Shown: positions 27,401-41,640, counted from the first letter of the stretch. The stretch is 64,000 nucleotides of DNA from Alisma plantago-aquatica (GCA_963693085.1 OY856412.1:1406642694-1406706693), one strand, 5' to 3'. Numbers and translations: made by a program. Notes: a model not told the origin generated them from the sequence alone.

Positions 27401-29994
27401 GTGCGACTACGTGTATTGAGGAGTTATATTCCCTTTCTTATGGATTCAGATCACTGTTAGGACTCCTGATTTTGTAATATTCCCTTTCTTACAGATTCAG
27501 AGTTATATTTGCTTTCTTACAGATTCACAATAGTAAATTTGGACTCCTTTCCTACACGTCAGAGTTCGTTGAAGCAGGGTCATCAAATGGACAACGTCGT
27601 TGTTGTGCTTATAATTTTTTTGAAGCTGTTATTTGTTGAGTGATGCAAATCATCAGTGTTATCCAACATGCGTCATTCTGCATCTTTGTTAGACAAGCTA
27701 GCTATTTGATATCTATTACCCATAGTTGCCGTCAATAGCATGGTTGGTATTCATCCCGGTTCTGTTCATTCACTCTTGATAGACATAATTAAGGTTCACT
27801 ATATTTTAGACGTCGCTCCTGGAATTCTCAGGAACAAGAAAAGGTAACATTTGTATTAGATATTATATAGAAAAGACTGATCCTAACCATGGGGATCAAA
27901 TCTCCAATGGGTACCATGACCGGTTCCTTTGTAAGATCTTGTTGTAGATAACATACTACTACATTATGTGGCGAATACTACTCTGTAATAGGTTATGCAC
28001 CATCCTATTAATAATGTCGATTTACTTCAATTGCCAAATAAAGGCTTTTCCTTCTTTATGGTAGATACTTCATACTACTCGAATGCATATGGAGACGCCG
28101 AGAGTGTGGACTTATGCAATGATATGGTGGGAATATTATCATTGCTCCTTTATTGGCCATGATCAAGGTGGAGTTTGTGTTTCAATCTTATTGCATGGGA
28201 ACATGTATATTCTCCATTTCTGAATGTAATTTCAATGAATTGGTTAAAAATGTTCCTTTTCTAGGTCTATAGACACTGCAAGCCCCTCAAGGACATGATG
28301 AATGCCCCATTTTTGAGATCATTCCAGATATTTAATATGATCATTAACAATGCCCATTAACACACGTCTGGACCGTTGTTATCATTTCTTATCAGTTGGT
28401 TCAACCTAAGGTGGTTGTCGTACCTCACCTTCAATGAGATCAATGCATGTGTCGGTGGTAGAGTCAAACTAGTCACTGGGTCGTGGGGTGATGTTGAACA
28501 ATTTGGAACAAAGCAACCAGTTGCTTTTCAGTATCGTGTAGTTTTTAACCTTATTTTTTTGTTATTCCATCGCAACCTTTTCATTATTGGAATGTCAATG
28601 GATAATAAGTGATCTACATCGGTGTAAGTCATGGATACAAAGGCTAAAATTTCCGGAGATGGTAGTTATTGGACAAACAACGTTCCACTTGCCAAGAGTT
28701 TGTCTATATTGTTGTGCCTTTTTGTGATGTAAATGATGATTAAAGTTTGATACATCATACAAAGACTAAATTCAAGTTCTATATTTTATGGTAATCCTAA
28801 CTTGGCGTTGTCTCATGGTCGCCTACAATGTTGGTGTAGATTTCCTCTTATTAGCTTCTATGTAGCATTTTTTAGTTCATTCATAGATGCATAATATAGA
28901 GAATGTCATTGATGTTAATACAGTTCAACATTGTGGACCTACAAATGAGAATTGGGAACTAGAATTGTAGTGGATTATGCATAGAGAAAAAAATATGCAA
29001 TGGAAATAAGAGCAACACCTTGTTACTAAAAATTATATTTCATGCAGGAAATAGAATACAATTTTATCAGGATAATCTTTTTCTGATAAGACCAGTGTTA
29101 GGGTCCTATTGTCTTTGTACGTGTCTCAATATCTTGCTTGTGTAAGGTAGTTGCTTAGATAATTTGACTCATAAACTCATTACATGACATTGTATTTTTC
29201 ACTTAAGTCATATGTTCCTATGCCCAATGTAAATGCATTATGTATTTCCACAAAAAGAAGGCACTACTACACTGTTAGACGAAACAATTAACTATGTACA
29301 TTATCATATGTTATATGTTTTGCAAGAATCAGTTGTTCTTGTATGTATATGGCTTGTGTTATAATTATTTTTACTAACACTATTTTGTACATTTTAATTT
29401 TGAATTCCTAATATTGGTACATTCGACTATAATCTAGAAGTTCTTGACCTGATAAGTCTTCTTTAACACGTGTTTGTATAATTTTTCCATATCATTATGC
29501 TTTCTTTCAGTATGCTTGATGAATTGTTACGATGATGCTTTCAGTGTGGCTCTAAATAGAATTGAGACATTTTCTCCTTTTCTGCTAAAATAAACTTCTC
29601 ATATGTGATTATTTTGTTTTTTTAATTTACGGTAGAGTGATAAAAGAGCATAGGTTCATGGTTGTTGTACGATCCTGGTTTGAAGTAAATGTTGTCACTC
29701 ACATGTTAAACATTATATATGTGCATTAGTGATTTTTTGTAAGATCTTGGTATTCTTGTATTTTCAAGATATGAAATATGGTTCATTTTGTCATCCCCGT
29801 GTCAATTAAATTAAATATTGTCGTTGGTGAGAAGTTGTTGTGATTGATCTTGTTTAAAAATGAAACCATTCTTGATAGGTTTCTTTTGGGTCAATGAGAA
29901 ATGCATCATTCATTTAGTAACATTTGTGTGGAAGTGGCTGTAAGGGGGTGACAATTTGTATCTTCATTCCATTATGATGGGACATAAGTATATT
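24481..29994. other. Anonymous AT-rich DNA
   Basis: No gene I can support. A degenerate repeat of CTCATGGCCTGCACTAAGG type lies at 25720-25860; the second GCTCATAAGGCTGGTTAAAGCTCA-type copy lies at 26040-26140; a short triplication of CCCTTTCTTACAGATTCA lies at 27425-27530. The 78-codon ORF at 28376-28612 matches no family I recognise. Confidence 0.4.
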
Positions 29995-30029
29995 CACTAC
30001 TACAAAAATGGCTTATAAAGTCACTTTTC

Positions 30030-30425
30030 AAGGTGTCGGTTGTATACATAAACGGACACCTAAACTCTACAGTGTCGGTTTATAACATAAACCGACATAC
30101 AATATGTGAAGGTAGACCAGACACGGGTACCGCTTTTATTAAGTGTCGGTTAATTAATAAAAAACCGACACCTAAAATCAACCGCCAAAACCAAAATTCC
30201 AGCGAAAAAATTACCTCCAAAATTTGACATATGTCGTCGGTTCACAAATAAATAACCGACGACTAAAGGGTATTCGCGAGATAGGAATAGTTGTCGGTTG
30301 ACCTTTAGTTAAAAACCAACGACTATACTCTAGAATAGGTGCCAGTTTTTTGAATAGAACCGACACAGTTGGTTTATTTGTCAATTTATTAGAATAACCG
30401 ACGCTTATTGTCAACTTAATAGCTC
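30030..30425 (+). repeat. Left subterminal repeats of CACTA element
   Basis: Inverted pairs of GTGTCGGTT and AACCGACAC (or GTCGTCGGTT/AACCGACGAC) with 10-20 bp between arms recur about six times. Such subterminal motifs bind the TNPA-type protein in En/Spm elements; no TNPA-like gene is recognised here. Confidence 0.85.
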
Positions 30426-31940
30426 ACCAGCGCGAGCTTCTCTTCCCCATTCCCAGTTTCATTCCCGATTTCAGTTAGGTCCGGCGATTTCTTGCTCGCC
30501 CCCGCCGGTCGTTGCTCCTCCGCCGCCGCTGCCGTGCTCCTGCTCCTGCCCTCACCGCTGCTCTGTGCTCACCGGCGGCCGTGCTCCTGCTCCTGCTCCT
30601 GCCCTCTGTGCTCACCGGCGGCCGTCCGTGCTCCTGCTCCGTGCCCTCGCCGCTGCTTCGTGCCCTCGCCGCCGCTGCTCCGTGTCCTCGCCGGCGCTTC
30701 TCCTCTCTTTGCCGCCACCTCCGCCGGTGGTTGCTATGCTCCAGACGCTGCTCTCCTCTGCCCTCAAGGTATGCCCGCCCACCCTTCCTTCTTCCTTCTT
30801 CCTCTGCTCCGACGGCTGCTTGGGCGGTGCCAAGGCACGCCCAAGCAGCTGCTGGGCATTTTTTTTAAGTTATTTACTTATTTGTGTTTAGGGTTTAGGT
30901 ACTCATTTTGTGCTTTTACTGAGTTGAATCCTCTATTGTCTATACAATACATGTAATTTTGATCAAGTGATGATATGTAAATGTAGAAATAAGTTAGTAA
31001 GGTATCAATGATAAGTCTGCTGTAATGTGATGCAAAATAGTTATTGTATCATGCATATCTTAATACTTTTTTGTTTTATAGTTGTATAGGGTGTTTTATG
31101 TGTGACAAGTCTATTGTTTAATAGTTTAGCTATAATCATTGTTTTATAGTTGTGTTATAAAGTATTTGGGTGTTTAGTATGGTTCCAAAAAGTATAGTAT
31201 ATATATGCATACATGTGCATTTTTTTATAAAATTGTATAGAAAATCAAAACCCGTTCTTGGTGAGAATCCTAATCACCCTTCTTGCTTAATGATGAACTG
31301 TAATGCACACATGTGACATGCTTGGAATGTAAATGATGAACTTTTTCCTAAATTGCCAATTGTCGCCTACTTGTCCGCCGCCACTACCGAAAGGTATGCT
31401 TCCTCCAGTACTGCTCCGCCACAGTTGTCTAGTTGTGCATACCTACGAGTTATCAGGAACACCTAAATGAATGTCTAACACCTAAATGAATATCTAGTTT
31501 TGTATTTTCCTAGTATCATGAAAGATTCTCAATCGTGTGTATCACATGGGATTCTTATCTCAACACAATGGACTGCAATATATGCATCTAATGCCTTAAA
31601 TGGAAGACTCGAATGTTATAAAATCCCATCAAAGTAGGTAGAAACAACTTATATATATTCAGATCTTAATAATTCCATGAAGTGCACATTATCTTACTCA
31701 GGAAAAGTATGTGTATAATGTAGGATTAGTTCCATATAATGGTTCTATTTTAGTAAGCACCTAGAAACTCGTCCAAGATTTACTCATTAGGAGTAAATCT
31801 TGGATAGTCCCCAGTTTGGGACTGTTCTTGAACACCTAATCTCACTTAGGATGTAAGTGTATAATGTGTATTGGGTTTTCGAGAAAATTTCGGTAGCATT
31901 TCCTCGCTTGTTCTCTAAGTACATATGTAGACTTCTTTTC
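30426..31940 (+). other. GC-rich leader exon and intron-like region of CACTA
   Basis: 30430-30850 is strongly GC-rich, with CTCCTGCTCCTGCC-type repeats, in an otherwise AT-rich region. It is open in several frames at once (ORFs at 30492, 30512, 30565), a composition effect. CAAGGTATGCC near 30766 could be a splice donor. It probably holds the promoter and an untranslated first exon. From 30870 to 31940 I see no coding signal. Confidence 0.5.
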
Positions 31941-32227
31941 AAGCTATCATGTCTACCACAATAAAGTTGGTTATGACAAGCAATAAAAGGTTAACTGATG
32001 TTATACAACTTTTTATGAAAATATATAACATCGTTATATGTACTTACACTTTGTTAATACTAATATTGTGCAGTCTTTGTCCACCCATAACAGTCACTAT
32101 GAACTGGGCCTCTATGTCAATGTTAACGTTCCCTATTGAAGAACAATTGGACATCATCCTAGATGATCGTTCCTTAAACCAATTGGTCATACCCAAACAT
32201 TAGCATTTTCTAAAAGGAAGACACTAC

Positions 32228-34519
32228 ATGCCTGGTAAAGTGACCCTAACTTTTGGCAATTATTCACATGTTATCGAGGTTGAGTATGATTTGGCGGGAA
32301 ATCTTGTATCAAAATCTGTAATGCTATGTATGAAAAATAAGTATGTAATGTTGTCGTTGTTGATATCGGGCCCTAAACAACCTGGAAATGACATCGATGT
32401 TTATCTTGAACCTCTGATTGATGACTTAAAGAAACTCTGGGGTGAAGGTGTGATGACCTATGATGCTTCACGAAGAGAGACATTTCGTTTGCATGCTATG
32501 TTGTTTTGCACTATTAATGACTTTCCAGCATATGGGAATTTGTCTGGATATAGTGTCAAAGGAGCTAAAGCGTGTCCTATATGTGAAGAGAACACTGATT
32601 CAACAAGACTAAAACATGGCGGTAAGAATGTATATCTCGGTCATCAAAGGTTTCTTCCAAAATTCCATCCGTATCGTAGGAAGCGCAAAGCATTCAATGG
32701 ATTGAATGAGGAACGCAGTGCACCTAAACCTATACCAGGGGAGGTTGTTTATGAAAGAGTAAAAGACTTTGTCAATGAATTTGGTAAGAGATCACAATGT
32801 ACTACACGGAGTGACAATTCTTCATTCAAGAAGAAGTCAATATTTTGGGATCTTCCTTATTGGAGTTCTTTGATAGTCAGACATTGTATCGATGTAATGC
32901 ACGTTGAGAAAAATGTTTGTGATAGCATCATTGGTACTTTGTTAAATATACCAGGTAAGACTAAAGATGGGATAAAATCCAGACTGGACCTACGTGAAAT
33001 GGGAATAAGGTCAGAATTAACAGAATTATGTGAAATGGGTAATAAAAGAACATACTTACCTCCCTCTTGTTACACGTTCTCTAGAAAGAAGAAGAAAGCT
33101 TTTTGTGAATGCTTGGTAAATGTTAAGGTGCCACATGGTTACTCATCCAACATCTGTAGATTGGTATCAATGAAAGATCTGAAGTTGATAGGTCTTAAAT
33201 CTCATGATTGTCACACTCTAATGCAACAAATATTGCCCGTGGCAATTCGATCTATATTGCTGAAGCATGTAAGGTTTGCAATCACCAGACTTTGTTTCTT
33301 TTTCAACAGTCTCTGCAGAAAAGTTATTGATCCTGAGACTCTCGATAATTTGCAAAGAGAAGTGGTTGTTACCCTATGTCAGCTTGAGATGTATTTCCCT
33401 CCTTTGTTCTTTGATATCATGGTACATCTTGTTGTCCACTTGACTAGGGAAGTGAAAATCTTAGGACCGGTTTTCTTGCATTGGATGTATCCCTTTGAAC
33501 GATACATGAGCATTTTTAAAGGTGATGTTCGAAACCTTTATCGGTCTGAAGGGAGTATTATTGAAGGTTATGTGGCGAGAGAGGTTATGGATTTCTGCAA
33601 TGACTTTCTCAGTGGTAATGACACTCCTGATAATGACAAGAATATTGACGAGCTATTTGGCAAAGGAATTTTGAGATCACGTGTGAAAGTAATCAGCCGT
33701 GAGCAGTTGGAACAAGGTCATTTGTATATTTTACACAACATGGACAAAGTGAACGTTTATATCGAGGAACATACCAATTTCATCAAAAGACAATATCCTC
33801 GAGCCAATACAATGTGGCTTGCTAGAGAGCATAACAAGACTTTTATTAAGTGGTTTGAAGATAAAGTCTTACATCAACTATCTCAAACACCAGATGATAT
33901 TACTGAAACTATCAAATGCCTCGCCTTTAAACCAAAGTTGACTGTTATGTCTTATGAAGGGTATGACATTAATGGATTCACATATTACACAAAGCGCCAA
34001 GATGATAAGAGTGTCATCCAAAACAGTGGGGTCAACCTTCAAGCATCGACTATGTTTTTTGCAAGTGCAAAGGATAAGAGTCCACGTGAAGCTAAAATGT
34101 CATATTACGGTGTCATTGAAGAGATATGGGAATTTGACTACATAGATTTCAGAATTCCGCTCTTCAAATGTAATTGGGTTGATAACACCAAAGGAGTTAT
34201 AGTGGATGAATTGGGTTTCACTTTAGTGAACTTTGAAAAGATTGGCGAGAAGGATGAACCATTCATATTGGCATCACAGGCGAAATAAGTATTTTATATC
34301 GATGATCCTGCAAATGATAAATGGTCAGTTGTTCTTCATGGTAAAAGACAGTTCATTGAAGATCCTATAGATGAAGAACAGTACTATGATAAGTATGATG
34401 AATCCAGTCCATTCTCAGTTGGGTTGCCAACACCAACAAATATTGAAGCTAATGATGACTTGTATGTGCGCGGATATCACAATGAAGGATTGTTAATTGA
34501 TAAAAAATTGCAATATTAG
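32228..34519 (+). pseudogene. CACTA TNP2-type transposase (Transposase_21 family), broken
   Basis: Open from 32228 to a TAA at 34286-34288 (686 codons), then in the same frame to TAG at 34517-34519. The TAA sits where family members usually have a glutamine codon, so a single C-to-T change explains it. Seen: GPKQPGNDIDVYL from residue 48; DFPAYGNLSG at 98-107; a CPIC pair at 116-119; the FWDLPYW and CIDVMHVEKNVCD region at 206-232; a DUF4218-like part at about 330-460; a DUF4216-like part from about 610. The usual N-terminal third (transposase-associated domain) is absent. The first 35 residues do not resemble TNP2, so the 5' end was lost or replaced. Confidence 0.9.
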
Positions 34520-34782
34520 AGGTATGTTTTGTTTTATACATTTTTATTTTTCTGAATATGTGAACTTTACATATCCGTTAACATATGTTATTACATTACT
34601 ATTTAATTGCAATGTTCTGTGTTACATTAACATGTAGGGGTTTTGATGAGTTCAAAAAGGCTGGAGGAACGTGAAAGTAAGTTCCCGACTGCAATATATG
34701 TATATATTATTTATGTGAACAATGCTTAATTAGTTGTATTTTTTAATATTTTGTATGTTTGAATTTATAATGTGCTACACAA

Positions 34783-35112
34783 GACAACAGATGGGCATGT
34801 GGATACTATGTGATGCGATATATGCACATGATTATCAAACATGTCGCACTGGACATCGATTGTATTGCTCAGGTATTATATAGTCTCATTAGATAATATG
34901 AAATATATCAATCTTATTTATAGCTCATTAATTATATATATACATCATTCTCTTTACATGTGTTTAAAGCTGACCCCACTACAGGAACGGACTTACCAGA
35001 TGTACATGCTCCCTATACGATGAGAGAATTAAATGAAGTAAGAGAAGAATGGGCAACATCCATACAAATAGTGGGGGTTTTAAAATATAATTGGGATGTT
35101 GATAGCGAATAA
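34783..35112 (+). pseudogene. Ulp1-type (C48) cysteine protease remnants in CACTA
   Basis: Two short exon-like pieces downstream of the transposase resemble the C-terminus of the SUMO-protease-like gene common in plant CACTA elements. Piece one (34783-34872) encodes WACGYYVMRYMHMIIK, matching the catalytic-cysteine region usually written CGYYV.R.M, and ends at a GT. Piece two (about 34985-35112) follows an AG and encodes YTMRELNEVREEWAT before a stop. The catalytic His and Asp region upstream is missing. The two pieces do not join in frame at the obvious splice sites, so I treat it as decayed. Confidence 0.55.
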
Positions 35113-35504
35113 TGACTAATGAATTATATTTTGTAAATGAATTTCTGAATTATAATATATGTGTGAATGTTTCTACATGTCTGGATATTTCTACATGTGT
35201 CTGAGTAAAAATGAATGAAAGTGTTGGTTGCTATATGAATGTTTCTACATGTGTGAATGTGAATGAATGGAACTACAGATTGCTAGCTACATGAATGTTT
35301 CTAAATGTGTGAAAATAAAATGGAACTATAGGTTGTATTGCTAAATGCATGTGAATATTTTTGTTATTAAATTTGCAGGTTTGTGGCCTGTTGTTGGCTG
35401 ATATCAATGGATGTCGTAAAACCTGCAGTTAACTGCAGGTTTCTCATCCTACGACCAGCCACAGTAGGTCTACAAACTGACAGAAAAAAAAAACAATAGG
35501 CGTC

Positions 35505-36010
35505 GGTTATTTGTATAACACCGACACACAAAGTTATAGTGTCGGTTTTATATAAATAACCGACGCATGTTTCCTGTGGCGTGAAGGTATATGGCGTCGG
35601 TTTATTACCTAATAACCGACGCTGATAGTGGCCAAGATGGCGCCCTTTCTGTGGCGTGAAGGTATATGGCGTCAGTTTATTACCTAATAACCGACGCTGA
35701 TAGTGGCCAAGATGGCACCCTTTCTGTAGTGCGAAGGTAAATGGCATCGGTTTATTACCTAATAACCGACGCTGATAGTGGTCAAGATGGCGCCCTTTCT
35801 GTGGCGCGAAGGTATATGGTGTCAGTTTCTTATCTAATAACCGACGCTTATACCTTCGCGCCACAGGAAACAGGCACGATTTCGGTGGCGCGCGAAGAGT
35901 TTGGGCGTCGGTTTTGGAACCGACGCGTAATGGGTGAGCTTTTAGTGTCGCCCACATAGGTGTCGCTTAGAAACTGACACTAAAGGCCTTAAATAACCGA
36001 CACTAAAGGT
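35505..36010 (+). repeat. Right subterminal repeats with 75-bp tandem units
   Basis: Four units of 75 bp start at about 35581, 35656, 35731 and 35806. Each carries GCGTCGGTTTATTACC and TAATAACCGACGC as an inverted pair. Further GTCGGTT/AACCGAC pairs lie on both sides. The tandem expansion multiplies presumed transposase-binding sites at this end only. Confidence 0.88.
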
Positions 36011-36029
36011 AGGTTCTGTAGTAGTGATT

Positions 36030-38107
<2,078 letters not shown>

Positions 38108-38152
<45 letters not shown>
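38108..38152. repeat. (CT)n(TA)n microsatellite right of MITE
   Basis: About nine CT units continue into about thirteen TA units directly after the right terminal repeat. Confidence 0.95.
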
Positions 38153-38732
38153 CCACATTGACAAATCATTAATACTTTTAAGAAAATTGGATTCTTAAAC
38201 GATCCAATCAAGTTATAAACACTTTTTATAACCTTTTTATATCTCATAATTACTTTTGAGAATTTGGTGCATACTTACTAAAAATGATATGATGAACATG
38301 TGACATACTATACATATTTTGAAAGTTGAATTCCACTTATCATTATAGTTGCTATAATAGATGTAGCTAATTAAACATCCTCATATTATATAAAGGTAAT
38401 GAAGATGGATTAGAAACATTGTTCTTGCCTTCGTGATTTGAGCAATTAATAAGATGGGTGGCACTTTGAAATACTAATTTGACTTCTATGAGTTTAGATT
38501 CATGTTATCATTCTTTTTACTAATGAGCCAATTTAGAAACTCCTTAGAAAATGTACATGTTTCTCAAAATGGCTTCAATTCATTATTTTGAATTCACATT
38601 ACATGGTAAATGGATACTCAAGCGGTATTCAAATATGACAAACCTTCTTCTTGGATCTTCAACAAGTGGCGGCATGTCGGCTAGAGTACTTGTTTCTAGA
38701 GGAGGGGTTCACACAGTGACGGTACCAGGTTG
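38153..38732. other. Anonymous DNA
   Basis: No feature seen. The 72-codon ORF at 38551 has no recognisable domain. Confidence 0.5.
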
Positions 38733-39110
38733 GTGGTTGGGGGGACAAAAATTTGAAGACCTAATATAGGATTGGAACTCATGACCTTAAGTACAACAAC
38801 AAGCATGTTAATCACTACACCAAGTCAAGTTTAGTATTTTATTGAGAAAAATGAGTAATGCATAACTCCTCGCTTGACGAATAACCTGGAGAATCTATAC
38901 GCCCACAACCTCACTCTGGGGGGCCAAAAATTTGAAGACCCAATATAGGATTGGAACTCATGACCTTAAGTACAACAACAAGCATGTTAATCACTACACC
39001 AAGTCAAGTTCAGTATTTTATTGAGAAAAATGAGTAATGCATAACATAAGGAATTGAACTTGAGACCTCTTAGATATAGTTGCAATCACAAACCACTCCA
39101 CCAAGTCTAC
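38733..39110 (-). repeat. Tandem array of three tRNA-like units
   Basis: On the minus strand each unit reads ACTTGGTG(T/G)AGTG(A/G)TT... then, 30-35 nt later, a B-box-like AGTTC(C/A)A(A/T)TCC. Units: 38769-38826, 38948-39005 (nearly identical, 179 bp apart) and 39050-39107 (diverged). The first two lie in a longer duplicated segment. They resemble internal Pol III promoters of tRNA-derived SINEs or decayed tRNAs. None has a good acceptor stem, so I do not call a tRNA gene. Confidence 0.55.
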
Positions 39111-39199
39111 ATTTGTGACTAGTATTGGGTATGAATAATATATATTATCAATATAACATTAGAGACATATGTATATGTACATATATATACACTACATTT

Positions 39200-39545
39200 A
39201 AAAAAATTGGGAGGGGGGGTTGGGGGTGGGGGGGGGGGGCGGAGGGGGCGAGTCCGCCCTTGGGTTCACACTGGGGAAGATTGTCTTCTGGGATGGGTTG
39301 GCTAAGACTGCGACTGACATTGTAGGGGTGTAGACGGCCAAGGGGAAAGGGACAACCAACACCCGGGAGGTGACGACTTGTTTCTAGAAAATGGTGGGGT
39401 CACACTGGGGAGGAACGTCTTATGGGGTAGTGGGTTGTCTTGGACTCCGACTAACACCGTCCGGGAATTGTCGGTTGAGGAGAAAGGAACATCCACCACT
39501 GGAAAGCGAGATGTGTGACCGATAAAAACATCTCATGTGAAAAAA
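39200..39545. repeat. G-rich block and imperfect ~140-bp duplication
   Basis: 39209-39248 is nearly pure G with at least four G runs. Then two related segments follow: one from about 39263 (GGTTCACACTGGGGAAGATT) and one from about 39398 (GGGTCACACTGGGGAGGAAC). No coding support. Confidence 0.6.
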
Positions 39546-39988
39546 TTCTGGAATTATGTATTGTTGACGGAGATGGAGAGACAACTTGAAGAACGGCAGG
39601 AGCTCTCTTTGTTGAGGGAAAATGTTGTGTCACAATTGAATCTCATGTGCATAGAATGAAGGTTTTGCAAGAAACTACCAAACAAAAAATTGCTTCTGCA
39701 TTTACCATCAGACTTATTGTATGCAACTGTCACCCACGTCTTTACCCACGCACAGCTAGTTGTACCTATGGTGTGAGACGTGTTTAGTGGTTGGAAACTG
39801 AATGATGCGTGAGTTAACACATTTAGAAAAGGCTCAAAAAGGATAGAAAAATTGTGGAAAGAGAGAGAAACAAGGATAGACCAGCATTTTGAAAATGCTG
39901 GAATGTAATTGGTAGGGCAATTTTTAACAGTTTAAAACTGACAACACTATAGTTGTTTTCAAACATTCACATTTTTTTATAGTAGTAC

Positions 39989-39990
<2 letters not shown>
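39546..39990. other. Anonymous DNA
   Basis: No feature seen; minus-strand ORFs here show no domain. Confidence 0.45.

Positions 39991-39991
<1 letters not shown>

Positions 39992-40040
<49 letters not shown>
39992..40040. repeat. (TA)n microsatellite at LINE tail
   Basis: 49 bp of TA followed by eight T residues (40040-40047), which are the poly-A tail of the minus-strand LINE. Confidence 0.93.
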
Positions 40041-40043
<3 letters not shown>

Positions 40044-41640
40044 TTTTAGAAAGTCAGGAAGCTATTTACTCATCTTGCCTTCCCCCTGCAAGAAAATTTG
40101 AAAAAGGAGTACAAGCACTAATAACAGAATTAAACCTGGTAGTACTACTACCATTACATAAATGGGCCTCATTATTTATTATACTACTAAGCATAGCAGG
40201 AGGATTAATGTAAGTAAAGGTACCCTCGTTGTTTTTGAGATGGTGTTTAGTGAGCAGATCAGGAGCTGCATTGCATTTTCTTTTGACATAATTGACACGG
40301 TAGTCTTTCTCATCCATCAGTTTATTTATTCTTGCAACTTCATTAGCAAAGGATGGGTAGTTCATACCATCTTCCTGGATCATTTTGGTAGCACTAAGGC
40401 TATCTGTCTGAAACTCAATATTCCCAGGGAAATTGATGTTGGCGTGTTCCATGGCCTTGAGAATACTGGTAAGTTCTGCATGGAGGACATTAATAGTTGC
40501 AACGGTTTCACCATAACCTCCAATCCATTGCCCGAGCTGGTTTCTAACAACACATGCAACTACATATTTGGAATTACCTATAGCAGCATCCGTGTTGATT
40601 GTAAACTACCTGGCACTAGCCGGAACCCAATGCTTATTGTCTGAGGTCCCTATGTTGGTGTGGGCACTTTTAATGGCTAACTCATTCATTTTAAACTGGT
40701 GTGTTATACGGTTTATGATCCCTTACACAGTTCCTTTGGAATTATTGAAAGCTTCATCGTTTCTATTGCGCCATAGCGTATTGCATGTGATAGCATAAAG
40801 TCTGGCCTGGTAGTTGCTTTTGCTGATACATTTGAACATCCAACTGCTACCTTGTTCGTCATTCCAAAAATCTTCATTAAAGTTGCTATCCAGAACCTTT
40901 CTCCAAATCGATTTGTTCTGTCCATAGTCCCTAAGAGCATGTAAAATAGTTTCAGTTTCAAGATGGCACATAGGGCAGAGGCTGTCAGTAGTCATGTGTC
41001 TCTCCTGTCGTCGTTCATTAGTAAGGATGGCATCATGCCCCATAGTCCATAGAAACAATTGGATAGAAGGAGAGACATTTAGTTTCCAGATTGAATCCCA
41101 TTTACCCTGCACCTGCGGGGCTTGGTTGGAGCGACACAATGCGTAAGCAGAAGCAGTGGTGAATAGGCCATTGTAATTGAGTAACCAAGCACGAGTATCA
41201 TGTTTGGTGGTGTTGAGCGGCGCTTTTATTTTCAGAATATCTTGGACAACAGTGTTGGGTAACCAGTGTTCAAGGAAGTTGTGGTCCCATTCACCATTAA
41301 AATTGACTACACATCCAACCTTCAGATCAGCCAGTTCAGTTGGGATAACATTGATCGCTAAGTCCCTTAGGTTGCAATCATGGTTTGTCCATTTGTCCTC
41401 CCAGAAATTAATTCTCATTCCATTAACATGTATCATTCTAGAATTCTTAAGGATGATGTCTTTCATTCTGAAGGCGTCAATAGCCATCCGAGAAGCACTG
41501 GTCGTATGCTTATCCTCAAAGTTGTGGTATTGTTTCTGCAAGCCAGTGCACCATTGGGATTTTCTGTTATTAGCTAACGTGTATGGAATGAATTGTAATG
41601 TTATATGTGGTGAAATCACAATCCTAAGGAATTCCCTAAA
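40040..41640 (-). mobile_element. 5'-truncated LINE (non-LTR retrotransposon) tail
   Basis: Minus strand, from about 41640 down to a short poly-A at 40047-40040. Only the C-terminal part of ORF2 is present; endonuclease and RT are missing, the usual result of incomplete target-primed reverse transcription. The 5' border is approximate. I did not find a target duplication. Confidence 0.85.
40066..41619 (-). pseudogene. LINE ORF2 C-terminus: zf-RVT and RNase H domains
   Basis: One minus-strand frame runs from 41619 to 40066 with two internal stops: TAA at 40725-40723 and TAG at 40608-40606. Both are explained by single C-to-T or G-to-A changes. The first part (to 40726) is the reverse-transcriptase zinc-binding domain: INFWEDKW, then WKLNVSPSIQLFLW and CPMCHLETETILHAL. 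The cysteine usual after HAL(R)D is replaced by Tyr. The second part is an RNase H with NTDAA, HAEL, QTDS and PDLL supplying the D-E-D-D residues. RNase H at the C-terminus occurs in several plant L1-type LINEs. Confidence 0.88.

Larger units (their letters stand above)
29995..36026 (+). mobile_element. Complete CACTA (En/Spm) DNA transposon
   Basis: Begins CACTACTACAAAA and ends, reverse-complemented, CACTACTACAGAA: 13-bp terminal inverted repeats with one mismatch. It is flanked on both sides by ATT (29992-29994 and 36027-36029), the 3-bp target duplication expected for this superfamily. Length 6,032 bp. Both ends carry subterminal repeats of the GTCGGTT/AACCGAC type. Inside are a GC-rich leader, a TNP2-type transposase gene with a stop codon, and remnants of a Ulp1-type protease gene. 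Intact ends with broken genes mean it could move only if another copy supplied transposase. Confidence 0.95.

Noticed and set aside
28376..28612. 78-codon ORF as a gene fragment
   Set aside because: No recognisable family, no flanking exon signal; cannot be supported.
30492..30956. Ala/Pro/Cys-rich ORFs near the CACTA start
   Set aside because: Several frames are open at once because of GC-rich CTCCTG repeats; more likely an untranslated leader.
38769..38826. Functional tRNA gene
   Set aside because: A- and B-box-like parts are present but no acceptor stem or convincing anticodon arm can be drawn.
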